NCBI RefSeq assembly: GCF_014284275.1
Contig: NZ_JACOFU010000003.1
Coordinates: 1 to 64,000 of the forward strand
Reading direction: 5' to 3'
Source of the DNA: Affinundibacterium amnicola
Lineage (GTDB): Bacteria > Pseudomonadota > Gammaproteobacteria > Burkholderiales > Burkholderiaceae_D
DNA: 64,000 bases
Position 1 is the first letter of the stretch. Each line of letters opens with the position of its first letter. The notes beneath the pieces were generated by a model, which did not search any database, was not told where the DNA came from, and saw only the letters and a program-made list of their open reading frames with translations. Positions 8,884 to 16,307 of the stretch are shown here, in pieces. The translations under genes and the position numbers were made by a program.

Positions 8884-9168
8884 ATGACGTTCACAGATGT
8901 CATTTACGTTAACACGAAAGTGAATGCATCCTACCCGTTTATTGTGAAGGAATCTCCCAGAGGTGACGTCATTTCGAAAGAATGGAATCACTACGGAGTT
9001 GTGTTGCACAATAAAGTATTTTCCAATCATTATCCTGATGGGATGCAGATTGACGCCTGGTTAGAAAAGTTTTTTTATCTTAATCATTTGGAGTGCCCAA
9101 CGCATTTAACCATCACTGATTACACCATATCTAATGATTCGGTCCTTTTTGATACAGTTCGTTTTTGA
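8884..9168 (+). CDS. Papain-fold toxin-like (Tox-PL type) orphan fragment, possibly frameshifted
   Basis: 94 aa. The segment EWNHYGVVLHNKVFSNHYPD followed by a Trp-Leu pair matches, from memory, the C-terminal core of papain-fold toxin tips, where the His is catalytic (typically NG-HYGV-V-G-VFDN-HP-G---WL). A better ribosome site lies further up: AGGAAAG before ATG 8823, whose 27-codon frame (METYILSVVEAKLIQYFRG) ends at 8906 in another frame. The joined product would resemble a whole domain, so a frameshift near 8880 is likely. No catalytic Cys is seen at the expected N-terminal place, so the product may be inactive or act as an antidote-like homologue. Confidence 0.5.
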   Translation: MTFTDVIYVNTKVNASYPFIVKESPRGDVISKEWNHYGVVLHNKVFSNHYPDGMQIDAWLEKFFYLNHLECPTHLTITDYTISNDSVLFDTVRF

Positions 9169-9180
9169 ACGGGAATATAA

Positions 9181-9681
9181 ATGACTTCTCCGAATAGGTT
9201 TTGGAATGCATTCTATGAGTTAGTTGTACATGGATATCTTTTGCAAATGCATTGCCAGCGTGCTGCCGAAGTAGATCGTAAGGTAAAAATTATCTTAGCC
9301 GTGGCATCAACATCGAGTCTAGGAATATGGGCAATATTTAAAGTTTATCCTACTCTTTGGGCAGGTATCATTGTTGCTACACAGATAGTTACGGCCACCG
9401 CTAAATACTTACCATACTCTTCAAGACTCAAGGCTTCCGCAGCATGCTTTCACGATTATCGTGATATTCAAAATTGGGCCGAGGCGAAATGGTGCGACAT
9501 AGCTGATGGCGAACTAACAGAAACGCAAATAACCAAGGCGCGCGTAGAATTACAATCAAAAATATCCAAAGCCTTGAAAAACCATTTTCCACTAGATGGC
9601 TTGCCAAAAAACAAGCAATTGACAGAGGCAGCGACAGTAGAGGCAGAGCAGTACCTTAGCAATCATTTCGGAGATATTTAA
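9181..9681 (+). CDS. Two-transmembrane protein, SLATT-like
   Basis: 166 aa. Two adjacent hydrophobic helices at about residues 37-56 and 59-78 are flanked by an N-terminal amphipathic helix and a long cytosolic helical tail rich in Glu/Lys. The two-TM helical layout resembles SLATT-type effector proteins, which are proposed to form pores in nucleotide-signalled defence systems, but no SMODS or SLOG partner is adjacent. Stop is followed after one base by ATG of a 44-aa Pro-rich peptide, so the pair is very likely co-expressed. I believe similar pairs occur elsewhere, but this is recollection, not a search. Confidence 0.65.
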   Translation: MTSPNRFWNAFYELVVHGYLLQMHCQRAAEVDRKVKIILAVASTSSLGIWAIFKVYPTLWAGIIVATQIVTATAKYLPYSSRLKASAACFHDYRDIQNWAEAKWCDIADGELTETQITKARVELQSKISKALKNHFPLDGLPKNKQLTEAATVEAEQYLSNHFGDI

Positions 9682-9682
9682 A

Positions 9683-9817
9683 ATGGCAACACCTAATCGA
9701 CCTCAACCAAATCAACCTACAAATCGTCCCGATCACGTGGAAAAAGGAGCGAATCTTCCGCCACCAACACGTCCGGCACCTCCTATGCCATTAATTAAAC
9801 CACCGAAACAAGGCTAA
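9683..9817 (+). CDS. 44-aa proline-rich peptide paired with the two-TM protein
   Basis: Frame begins with ATG 9683 one base after the upstream stop and ends with TAA 9815-9817. The peptide has three parts: an Asn/Pro/Arg/Gln N-terminus, a central DHVEKGANLPPPTRP and a PPK-type tail. Thirteen of 44 residues are Pro. It is too ordered in composition and too tightly spaced to be chance. Possible antitoxin, chaperone or SH3-type ligand for the two-TM protein. No domain is known to me. Confidence 0.6.
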   Translation: MATPNRPQPNQPTNRPDHVEKGANLPPPTRPAPPMPLIKPPKQG

Positions 9818-10181
9818 TAGGAAAAATCAACTAGAGAAATATCGACTCGAATCACTTTGGTTATTCAAGGTATCGTCTACTTATGGGTAAGCGCTGTGCC
9901 TGTTCAAAAACCTATAGAGGTATCAGATGAGTTTAAATCAATGTGCAATGGAAATTTCTTAATTAATTTTAAAGGAAATTGAATTGCATCGTAATACCGA
10001 GCGAAGTTCGTCTCAAATATTTGAGTGATAAATCAAATCATAGTCCGGAAAATATCGGTATGAGCTTCGATCTCATAGAGAAGATTTTTATTGCGAATGG
10101 GATAAATGCGCTTAAGTGTGGAAAGCCAGTAAGTATTCAGATTTCTCGCAAATAGCGACAGGCGACAACCGGTAATCGGCG
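9818..10181. other. Intergenic stretch with two short open frames
   Basis: Starts with TAGGAAAAAT, the same leader seen before neighbouring genes, but no ATG follows at the right distance. One frame without a start runs to a stop near 9979. A second could start at TTG 9979 (AAAGGAAA just upstream) and end at 10155, giving 58 aa (contains SFDLIEKIFIANGINALK). They may be remnants of decayed cargo. Neither is called as a gene. Confidence 0.3.
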
Positions 10182-10823
10182 GTGGAATCTGATAAGAGAG
10201 GAAAAGAGTTGCGTACTAAATTTGAAGTTACAGGGCTCTTTTATGAGACCAACGGACACAAGCTACGAAAGTATCTCGACATCAAGAGAGTTAGCGCAGA
10301 AGCAAATGATCCTGATCTCATGGTTGTAATGATGAATCCTGGTTCCTCTTACCCTTTGGACGGTATAGATAATAACGCCATGCCGTCAGAGGCAGAGCCA
10401 GATACAACACAGCAACAAATCATGAAGGTCATGGATGCAGCGGCGTTTAACTACGCAAGAATTCTAAATTTGTCGGACATCCGTACATCAGATTCCAATG
10501 AGTTATATCGTTTCTTGAAATCCGAAACGTGTAGTTCTGTAGAACATTCTATTTTTTCGACTAACCGTAAATCTGAATTGGCGGAGTTATTCGTCAATGA
10601 CGTTCCAGTGATTTTTGGCTGGGGCGTAAACCAAGCTTTAATTCCGTTTGCGAAAAATGCAATGGAATCCTTGCGTATTAACAACCCTTTGGGGATCTTA
10701 AAGCCAAACACAAGATACTCGTACTACCACCCACTACCGAGAATCTACGTAAAACAACTTGAGTGGGTTCAGCACGTAACAAGTCAAATCACTCGGACGC
10801 AGCAAGGCTGCGCCGATGTTTGA
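10182..10823 (+). CDS. DUF1643-like protein
   Basis: 213 aa from GTG 10182. Contains DLMVVMMNPGSS followed by a DTTQQQIMKVMDA-type segment and IFGWGVNQ, which recalls the DUF1643 layout (a MLNPS-type loop, then a D-x-T helix and a G-WG strand). These proteins have a uracil-glycosylase-like fold of unknown activity. The C-terminus TRYSYYHPLPRIY fits a family end. Codon usage and small size match the surrounding cargo. Start is uncertain because no strong ribosome site is seen. Confidence 0.55.
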   Translation: MESDKRGKELRTKFEVTGLFYETNGHKLRKYLDIKRVSAEANDPDLMVVMMNPGSSYPLDGIDNNAMPSEAEPDTTQQQIMKVMDAAAFNYARILNLSDIRTSDSNELYRFLKSETCSSVEHSIFSTNRKSELAELFVNDVPVIFGWGVNQALIPFAKNAMESLRINNPLGILKPNTRYSYYHPLPRIYVKQLEWVQHVTSQITRTQQGCADV

Positions 10824-10952
10824 GGCGTTAAACATCGGGAAATATTGCAATGGACGGGTATGCTTTTGATTTGCCCACACTCAGGGTGTGCTGGTGCAAT
10901 AGAAGGCCATGTGGATAGAAGCCACTTACCCGTCTACCAACAAAGGAAAGAA

Positions 10953-11474
10953 GTGCAAAAATTTATCGTTTATCAAGGGCCAATCAACCATGTTGGAACC
11001 ATGAATTTGCAAACGTTAGTGTTGAGTGCTGTGAAAGATGGTGCGACTGAGCTTTGCCTTTTATTGTGCAGTGGCGGCGGTGACGTAACTTCTGGAATTG
11101 GAATCTTCAATTTCTTAAAATCACTTCCAGTTCAGATCAGCATCCACAATTTTGGGATGTGCGGATCGATTGCTGCAACAATGTTCCTTGCTGGCGCGAG
11201 GCGAACGACTGCCAAGGCATCAATGTTTTCTTTGCATGCAGCAACTTACGTGGACGGTTCACGAGTCGCTCAAGTTTCCGAGAACACAAGCCTCATCTCA
11301 GCTCCGTTTCGTCAGATTGCTCATTGGGACGATGACAGAATTCAGAAATACTTTTCTTCTGGCCTAGAACAATATATTTCTCCTGATGATTCAGTTGAAT
11401 TCGGTATGGCTCATGAGGTATTGGATTTAGAAATTCCAGAAGGCGCAGAAATTCTAAATGTGTTTGTACCCTAA
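10953..11474 (+). CDS. ClpP/SppA-like serine protease (orphan)
   Basis: Crotonase-fold serine protease of the ClpP type, 173 aa from GTG 10953. This start is preferred because AAAGGAAAG lies directly upstream and the protein then begins with the first strand (QKFIVYQGPI). TTG 10845 would add 36 residues. Visible motifs: CSGGGDV (oxyanion-loop glycines), GMCGSIAA with the nucleophile Ser, and FSLHAA with the catalytic His. An acidic third residue is expected around EFGMAHEVLD. No ATPase partner or phage capsid gene is adjacent, so it is an orphan protease in cargo DNA. It could act alone, like prophage or defence-associated ClpP homologues. Confidence 0.75.
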   Translation: MQKFIVYQGPINHVGTMNLQTLVLSAVKDGATELCLLLCSGGGDVTSGIGIFNFLKSLPVQISIHNFGMCGSIAATMFLAGARRTTAKASMFSLHAATYVDGSRVAQVSENTSLISAPFRQIAHWDDDRIQKYFSSGLEQYISPDDSVEFGMAHEVLDLEIPEGAEILNVFVP

Positions 11475-11483
11475 TCAGGAAAA

Positions 11484-12353
11484 ATGTTGATGAAACGGTT
11501 GCTTGCAATTGGTTTTGAACAAGTCGGGAGTTGGCAATTACACGACCATAAATTAACGCTAGAACTAACGAGGATGAATGCACAACGCAATGTTTTATAC
11601 GCTTTTATCCAGGATACGTTGGTTCTTTATGTTGGTAAGACCACTGCTTCACTGGAAAGCAGGATGGGTGGATACCTTAAGCCGTATTCAACGCAGCGAA
11701 CCAACGTTCGAAATAATCAGGCATTGCTAGAGCTGCTACGACGGAACAAAAACATCGAAATTTACGCTTGGGCAGATTCAGGCAATCACAGAATCGGGGA
11801 GTTCCACCTGAATTATGCTGCCGGATTGGAAGACAGTATTATTAAGACTGTCATGCCTCCTTGGAATGGTACCCGGTCTCCAATTCAAGCCGAAATTGGT
11901 ATTCCTGAACTTACTTTGCAGCAATCAGAGTCGATGATCAGTGTTAAGTCGATGGATGCTGCGATAGCACTTACGTCCCTTCGGCCAATTGCGAGCCATG
12001 AAGATGAAGCCGCATCTACAATTGAATTGCAGGCATTAGAAGATGCGGGAATAATGAAAGTATCGCCGATGTTTCAGGTTACTCTTGGCAAGACTTACTA
12101 TCAAAATGGGTTCTTTAATGTTCCAATGAAGTTCTCCGATTTCTTTCCAGAGCACGGTACTGAAATTTCCATCTATTGTGGTGACTCACGCGCTTTGATA
12201 CGTGCTTTAGTCGACAGGAAAACGAATCAAGTAAACCACACCCCCCGTATTTACGGAAGGAGTGCATTAAAAAATTGGTTTGAGCACTATAAACGTCTTG
12301 AAGAAATTGTGACCGTCCGTATCGTGAGTAAGAATGAAATAGAACTGACGTAA
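11484..12353 (+). CDS. GIY-YIG nuclease with a C-terminal accessory domain
   Basis: 289 aa. A GIY-YIG domain occupies about residues 35-130: VLYAF in place of GIY, LYVGKT in place of YIG, the conserved Arg in SLESRMGGY, and a late Glu in AGLEDSII. The region from about 195 (TYYQNGFFNVPMKFSDFFPE, then PRIYGRSALKNWFE) is a separate domain that may bind DNA; I do not recognise it. The layout resembles solo restriction or homing-type nucleases. ATG 11484 lies only three bases after AGGA, so ATG 11490 is the likelier start. Nine bases after the ClpP-like gene. Confidence 0.7.
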   Translation: MLMKRLLAIGFEQVGSWQLHDHKLTLELTRMNAQRNVLYAFIQDTLVLYVGKTTASLESRMGGYLKPYSTQRTNVRNNQALLELLRRNKNIEIYAWADSGNHRIGEFHLNYAAGLEDSIIKTVMPPWNGTRSPIQAEIGIPELTLQQSESMISVKSMDAAIALTSLRPIASHEDEAASTIELQALEDAGIMKVSPMFQVTLGKTYYQNGFFNVPMKFSDFFPEHGTEISIYCGDSRALIRALVDRKTNQVNHTPRIYGRSALKNWFEHYKRLEEIVTVRIVSKNEIELT

Positions 12354-12393
12354 AAAAATCTGCTGCAAAATACATCTAACTTAGGAAAAATCC

Positions 12394-12873
12394 ATGACAC
12401 CACAAGGTATTTCGATATCAGGTTTAATACCATTACTGGTCGCATTCTTTGGGGCTGCGCTTGGTGCCTATTTCGCGGTTTTAAAATCAAAGCGAGAGCG
12501 GCTTTGGGTGGATCGATACGAAGCGCTACGAAGCGTCGTTCATTGTCTGGAAGCCGTGAGATTCTACTTTGAATCAAAACATATGGAAGTCATGGGAGTG
12601 ACTGTACTTGCAGTGAAAGAGCGCGAGTTGATATCTGATGACCTGCCATTGGCATTACGAACGATTCGACAAAACCTGAGTACTCTTCTCCTTCTTTTTA
12701 AGGCGAACGAACTAGAATCGCTTCTTGGACACTATCAAGAAATGCGAAATGCAATTGTGGAACTAAATCACAGCGCGCAAGGTAACTATCAAGACGATAT
12801 TGAGAACTTGGTCAATAAAACGCAAACTGCGATAGACGAAGCGGTTGGTATTGGCCAGAAGTACTGTATTTAA
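12394..12873 (+). CDS. Small membrane-anchored hypothetical protein
   Basis: 159 aa with one N-terminal membrane helix (about residues 8-29, GLIPLLVAFFGAALGAYFAV) followed by a basic stop (KSKRER) and a long cytosolic helical part. Ribosome site TAGGAAAAATCC before ATG 12394. The organisation, anchor plus coiled helical tail, is frequent in accessory regions. No family is recognised. Confidence 0.6.
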   Translation: MTPQGISISGLIPLLVAFFGAALGAYFAVLKSKRERLWVDRYEALRSVVHCLEAVRFYFESKHMEVMGVTVLAVKERELISDDLPLALRTIRQNLSTLLLLFKANELESLLGHYQEMRNAIVELNHSAQGNYQDDIENLVNKTQTAIDEAVGIGQKYCI

Positions 12874-12884
12874 GGAAAAATTCT

Positions 12885-13211
12885 ATGAAAACTAATATTG
12901 ATTCTGTTTTTGATTCTGATTCGGAAAAATTTTCAGTTGTTGTGATCGCGCCTGAAGGAAGTTCTATCAAATCATTTTGTTCGGCACCAATTTTTGAAAG
13001 TCACTAATCTGCTTTAGAAGGTGGTGTGCGACACCTAGAAGTTGCATATGTGTTGACGCGCATCCAAATTGACCATGTAAAAGTAGTTGAGTGCGCGCCA
13101 ACACCAATGCTTTCAGACAGTGTTCCAGAAGGACAGGCGCGGCTGTGGATCGTTTTCCGAGATCTGTATCGAGCGTGGACGGTAGAGATTACGAAGGGTG
13201 AATTTATATAA
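12885..13211 (+). pseudogene. Small gene broken by a stop codon and a MITE-like insertion
   Basis: ATG 12885 follows AAGGAAAAATTCT and gives a 40-aa frame that stops with TAA at 13005-13007. The same frame then stays open to 13211, with a 53-base palindromic element at 13051-13103 lying inside it. The second half contains ARLWIVFRDLYRAWTVEI. The simplest reading is one original gene of roughly 90-100 codons, interrupted by a nonsense codon and an insertion whose length is not a multiple of three. Confidence 0.45.
13051..13103. mobile_element. MITE-like palindromic element, copy 1
   Basis: 53 bases starting TGTTGACGCGCATCC and ending GAGTGCGCGCCAACA. The ends are imperfect inverted repeats of each other. 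The left 20 or so bases and the right 15 are nearly identical to the ends of copy 2 at 14392-14480. No transposase is inside. Ends of the TG...CA type recall IS21-like elements, but the parent is not identified. Confidence 0.6.
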
Positions 13212-13266
13212 GTGCTGTTCGGTACGATAGACGCACAATTTTTTTAATTTTCTATCATAGGTAAAT

Positions 13267-14112
13267 ATGACTATATCTTCGGACACTATAGAAGAGATGA
13301 GAGAACCAGAAGCCCAAGTATTTATGCGTCTGGCGATTGCTGAGATGCAAAAATGTGAGGGAAAGCCAAAGGTAGGCGCAGTCATCGTGAAGGAAGGTAA
13401 AGTCGTTGCCACAGGATACCGGCACAACGGTAAGCATGCGGAGCGTGTAGCAATCGAAGCTGCCAACGCAGCGGGAGTAAAACTGAAGGGCACGACGATC
13501 TTCACAACTCTTGAACCTTGTGTAAGTTTGGTTTCCAGGACAGAGCCGTGTTCCGCTCTTATCGCCCAATGTGGAATTAGTCACGCTTACATCGGCAGGT
13601 ACGACACGCATCCAGACATCAACCGCCTTGGGTGGAAACACCTTACTGACGCGGGTATTGTATGCAGGGACTTCACTGATGAGCTTCGCAATGAGATAGA
13701 TGATCTGAACAAGGATTTTGTCACTTGTTTCGTTCAGGGGAAAGGGCCGAAGGGAGGGGCGAAGTTTGATTACAATTTGAACGGAGGGAACTTTGACATA
13801 TGTTATTCGCAGGATGACATAAGATCGATCAGGACTTGTTGGACACTAAGTGGAGTTCGCTCTATTCAGGCACTAGCCTACGGCGATGTCAAGGTCGCTC
13901 TTGCAAAATATGCGACCTCCTTTGACCAGATCGACGATCCAAAGGCATTTGATTTCAGTAAGCACATGGTTCGGCCAAAGGAAGGAGAAATTGTCGTGTT
14001 CACATCAGAAACAGGCTTTGCCTTAGTTCGAATTGAGGAAGTTCATAGCGGTCCTGACTTTGGTTCACCAAATACCTCTCTAAAAATAACCTATCAAGTT
14101 GGAACATGGTAG
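13267..14112 (+). CDS. CMP/dCMP-type deaminase fused to an unknown C-terminal domain
   Basis: 281 aa. Zinc-dependent deaminase fold at about residues 15-150: HAERVA gives zinc ligand His57 and catalytic Glu59, and EPC(85) with SRTEPC(95) gives the two Cys ligands, a pattern closest to RibD-type or dCMP deaminases. From about 165 the sequence no longer resembles RibD reductase. It includes CWTLSGVRSIQALAYGDV and EGEIVVFTSETGFALVRIEE, perhaps a ligand or nucleic-acid sensing domain. As an isolated gene among cargo it is unlikely to serve riboflavin synthesis; nucleotide depletion or base modification in defence is a reasonable guess. Confidence 0.75.
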   Translation: MTISSDTIEEMREPEAQVFMRLAIAEMQKCEGKPKVGAVIVKEGKVVATGYRHNGKHAERVAIEAANAAGVKLKGTTIFTTLEPCVSLVSRTEPCSALIAQCGISHAYIGRYDTHPDINRLGWKHLTDAGIVCRDFTDELRNEIDDLNKDFVTCFVQGKGPKGGAKFDYNLNGGNFDICYSQDDIRSIRTCWTLSGVRSIQALAYGDVKVALAKYATSFDQIDDPKAFDFSKHMVRPKEGEIVVFTSETGFALVRIEEVHSGPDFGSPNTSLKITYQVGTW

Positions 14113-14285
14113 TCGGTTGGTGATACTTATTTATTCATGCCAGGTAGGCTAAAATTGTGCTCGGTACTTTGTGCATGCATGATCGAAGCGGCAAAGAAAT
14201 TGTCCACAGAAGCGATATAAAATTTAACGTCGAAACAACCATTCTATTCACTGATGGATTGTAAAAGAAGTGAGGAAGAAAAATA

Positions 14286-14414
14286 GTGAATCTTGAAACT
14301 TATCTAGACTTGCCAACTAACCAAGACCGGCCGTCGTTGACTCAATGGAAAAGTGATATAAAACCGTCAGACACACAATTTGGTCAAGGACTGTTGACGC
14401 GCATCCAAAATTGA
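14286..14414 (+). pseudogene. Gene start truncated by MITE-like copy 2
   Basis: GTG 14286 follows GAGGAAGAAAAATA and opens a frame that runs 35 codons (LETYLDLPTNQDRPSLTQWK) straight into the palindromic element at 14392, then stops at 14412-14414 within it. Likely the 5' remnant of a gene cut by the insertion. Confidence 0.4.
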
Positions 14415-14480
14415 CTAGGTAAACGTAGTCCAAGATTTTATCCGCACCCCCGGCTAGTCAAAATCGAGTGCGCGCCAACA
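14392..14480. mobile_element. MITE-like palindromic element, copy 2
   Basis: 89 bases. The outer 27 bases of each end match as inverted repeats at 21 of 27 positions (left begins TGTTGACGCGCA, right complement begins TGTTGGCGCGCA; both inner ends read TTGACTAG). Shares ends with copy 1 and differs in the middle. No clear target duplication is seen. Confidence 0.65.
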
Positions 14481-14496
14481 GCTTTGGTTAGTCGGC

Positions 14497-14706
14497 GTGT
14501 TGTCTATCGCTGCATGCGGTCAACAAACGACACAATTTGCTGCGGCCAGCGGTCAGGTTGGTATAGGAAGCAAGCTAAGTGTTACTGGTGACCTCGGAGA
14601 GATCATTATTCCTGCTGTACCAGATCAAAATGAGAGAAAAGTCGAATTAGAAAATGTAAAATTTAATGATCCATTGCAGCCAATCGCAGCAACTCAGGTT
14701 TTGTGA
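14497..14706 (+). pseudogene. Small lipoprotein gene truncated at its 5' end
   Basis: The frame reads LWLVGVLSIAACGQQ just after the MITE-like element. This is a hydrophobic signal-peptide core and lipobox without a basic N-terminus or normal start codon. GTG 14497 is the only nearby start candidate and lies within the hydrophobic core. The mature part (about 60 residues, ending LQPIAATQVL) looks coding. Insertion at 14392-14480 probably removed the start. Confidence 0.4.
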
Positions 14707-15418
14707 ACTGCCACAATTAAAGCGCAAAAGATCAAATTAGTCTTTACCCAAATAGGGAATGTGATCATCTGTCATCAATGCAATGAACTTAACCTCCCCC
14801 GTCAATTGGATTCTCGACGTAACAGAGCGCAAATAAGGGCGGGGCTATTCCAGTTGTTAAATGAACGCGACACCTGTTTTTTCATATTGTGAAGTAACTC
14901 TCGACATCTGTCCTACCGGTATTGTTGATCTTTGCCGCTCAAGTTATCGAATTTGAGGGCTATCAGTTGCAGGAAACAAGTTAGCAATCCAACGGTAAGC
15001 CGAATCGATATCTAAACGAAGGCTAGAGTACGAAGACTGGAGAAGGTCATCGGGTAACTCCCATCTTAATGATTTGCCTGATACGGGCCGGGATTTCGTC
15101 CTCAAGGTCGCTCAAGATTATGCGAAGTACCATATGTCTGAAGGCGACAAATAAGTGAAATTGTTCGATATCGAAAAATTTTTATGTTGAGCGTAAACGG
15201 CAACTTGAGTCATTGTCTGAAGGTCAGTATTGGTCTTCTTAAATCATAATTGTGTGCTCTTGTAAATTCGCGCTAGCTTAATCTGTTTATCATCTCATTC
15301 AGATTGTAGTGATATTTTCTTTCTCGATTTTGAGCACTGAAAAAAATGTATTGATCAAACCGTAAGCTGAAATTGTATCGACGATCTATGAATCAAGTCT
15401 TGTCGTTCACGTTTCTTA
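14707..15418. other. Intergenic stretch without a supported gene
   Basis: Only short frames are present, for example one ending SEGDK before a stop near 15153 (contains RDFVLKVAQDYAKYH), and a minus-strand frame near 14950-15090 with SSLRLDIDSAYRW. They look like decayed coding DNA at the junction between cargo and the replication module. Confidence 0.35.
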
Positions 15419-15473
15419 ATGAGACTAGCTTGAGATTTCATTGAGACTTGATTGAGACAAAATTGAGACTGCA
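15419..15473. repeat. Five 11-bp tandem repeats (TTGAGAC-type)
   Basis: Units begin exactly at 15419, 15430, 15441, 15452 and 15463, each with (T/A)TGAGA(C/T) followed by four variable bases. The 11-base period places the motif on one face of the helix, as in iterons or cooperative operators. It lies 17 bases beyond the stop of the minus-strand gene at 15490 and near the replication module. Confidence 0.6.
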
Positions 15474-15489
15474 AAAGTCTGAGCTTGTT

Positions 15490-16041
15490 TTACTCCTTTG
15501 ATTGGTTCCCACCATCGCTGTGTTCGTAGAAGAAAACAGTGCTAATCAACGCACCAAAATACAATCTTTCAATCACTCGTTTTGCCTCAGATTCATCAAC
15601 TACGAGCCCTTCCCAATTACACTCATTTTCTTTGTGAATAAGAGTTACCACTACTCTTCTAAGCCGAGACTGTGCAAGAATCGGCTCGGTACCTTTACTA
15701 TTTTTTCCTTTACGAACCTCGTATTCTCGGTTTGCGCAGGATATGCATAATGTCTTTTTAAATACAAGACGTCTTCCAGCTTTCTGGCACCTTGTGCAAG
15801 CTGGATTTGGAGCCATGTTTTGTGATCGATTGTTTGAACAATTGTTACTCACTTTCGGTGTATGGTATTCGCCAATTGGACAGCCGACACATTGAATGTA
15901 TCGACTATTCTCAAAATGGTTGGAGCAGCTTTGCGGTGTCAGCTGCGCATGAAGTTTTTCGCAAGCAAAAAGAGTCAGGTTTGGCGCGATTGATGGTGAA
16001 GTGTAGTTGATATCCACGGTTTTTCCTTTCGAAAATACCAA
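15490..16041 (-). CDS. Cys-rich, zinc-finger-like element protein
   Basis: 183 aa with many Cys pairs: CVGCPIG near residue 51, CTRCQKAG near 82 and CISCANRE near 98. The last two form a plausible zinc ribbon (C-x2-C ... C-x2-C). N-terminus polar, C-terminus ending in a hydrophobic LYFGALISTVFFYEH helix. Probably binds nucleic acid. Position downstream of the helicase gene in the same direction, with about 266 bases between, suggests a late gene of the integrative element's replication module. Not recognised by name. Confidence 0.55.
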   Translation of the reverse strand: MVFSKGKTVDINYTSPSIAPNLTLFACEKLHAQLTPQSCSNHFENSRYIQCVGCPIGEYHTPKVSNNCSNNRSQNMAPNPACTRCQKAGRRLVFKKTLCISCANREYEVRKGKNSKGTEPILAQSRLRRVVVTLIHKENECNWEGLVVDESEAKRVIERLYFGALISTVFFYEHSDGGNQSKE

Positions 16042-16307
16042 TGTGATTTCACGACACTTCGCGTGGCATTATTTGGGTTTTAAAACTCCCCAAAAAAAGT
16101 GATTTTGGAATTGCACTTAGGCGTTGGCCTGTAAAAACACTTTGTTGCTATTGAGTGTTGGCTTTTTGTGCTTTGTTAGACGTAATGGTAGGGTGGTGGG
16201 TTGATAGACTTTTTTATATAGTCAGTCAATACAATAGTTCCAAGTGCATTTAGTAATAACTGGATTAAACCCACCATACCCATCATCAACGATGGATGTT
16301 GCTATCG

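Noticed and set aside
7502..14706. Integron cassette array
   Set aside because: No attC-like imperfect palindromes between genes and no integron-type integrase; spacing varies widely.
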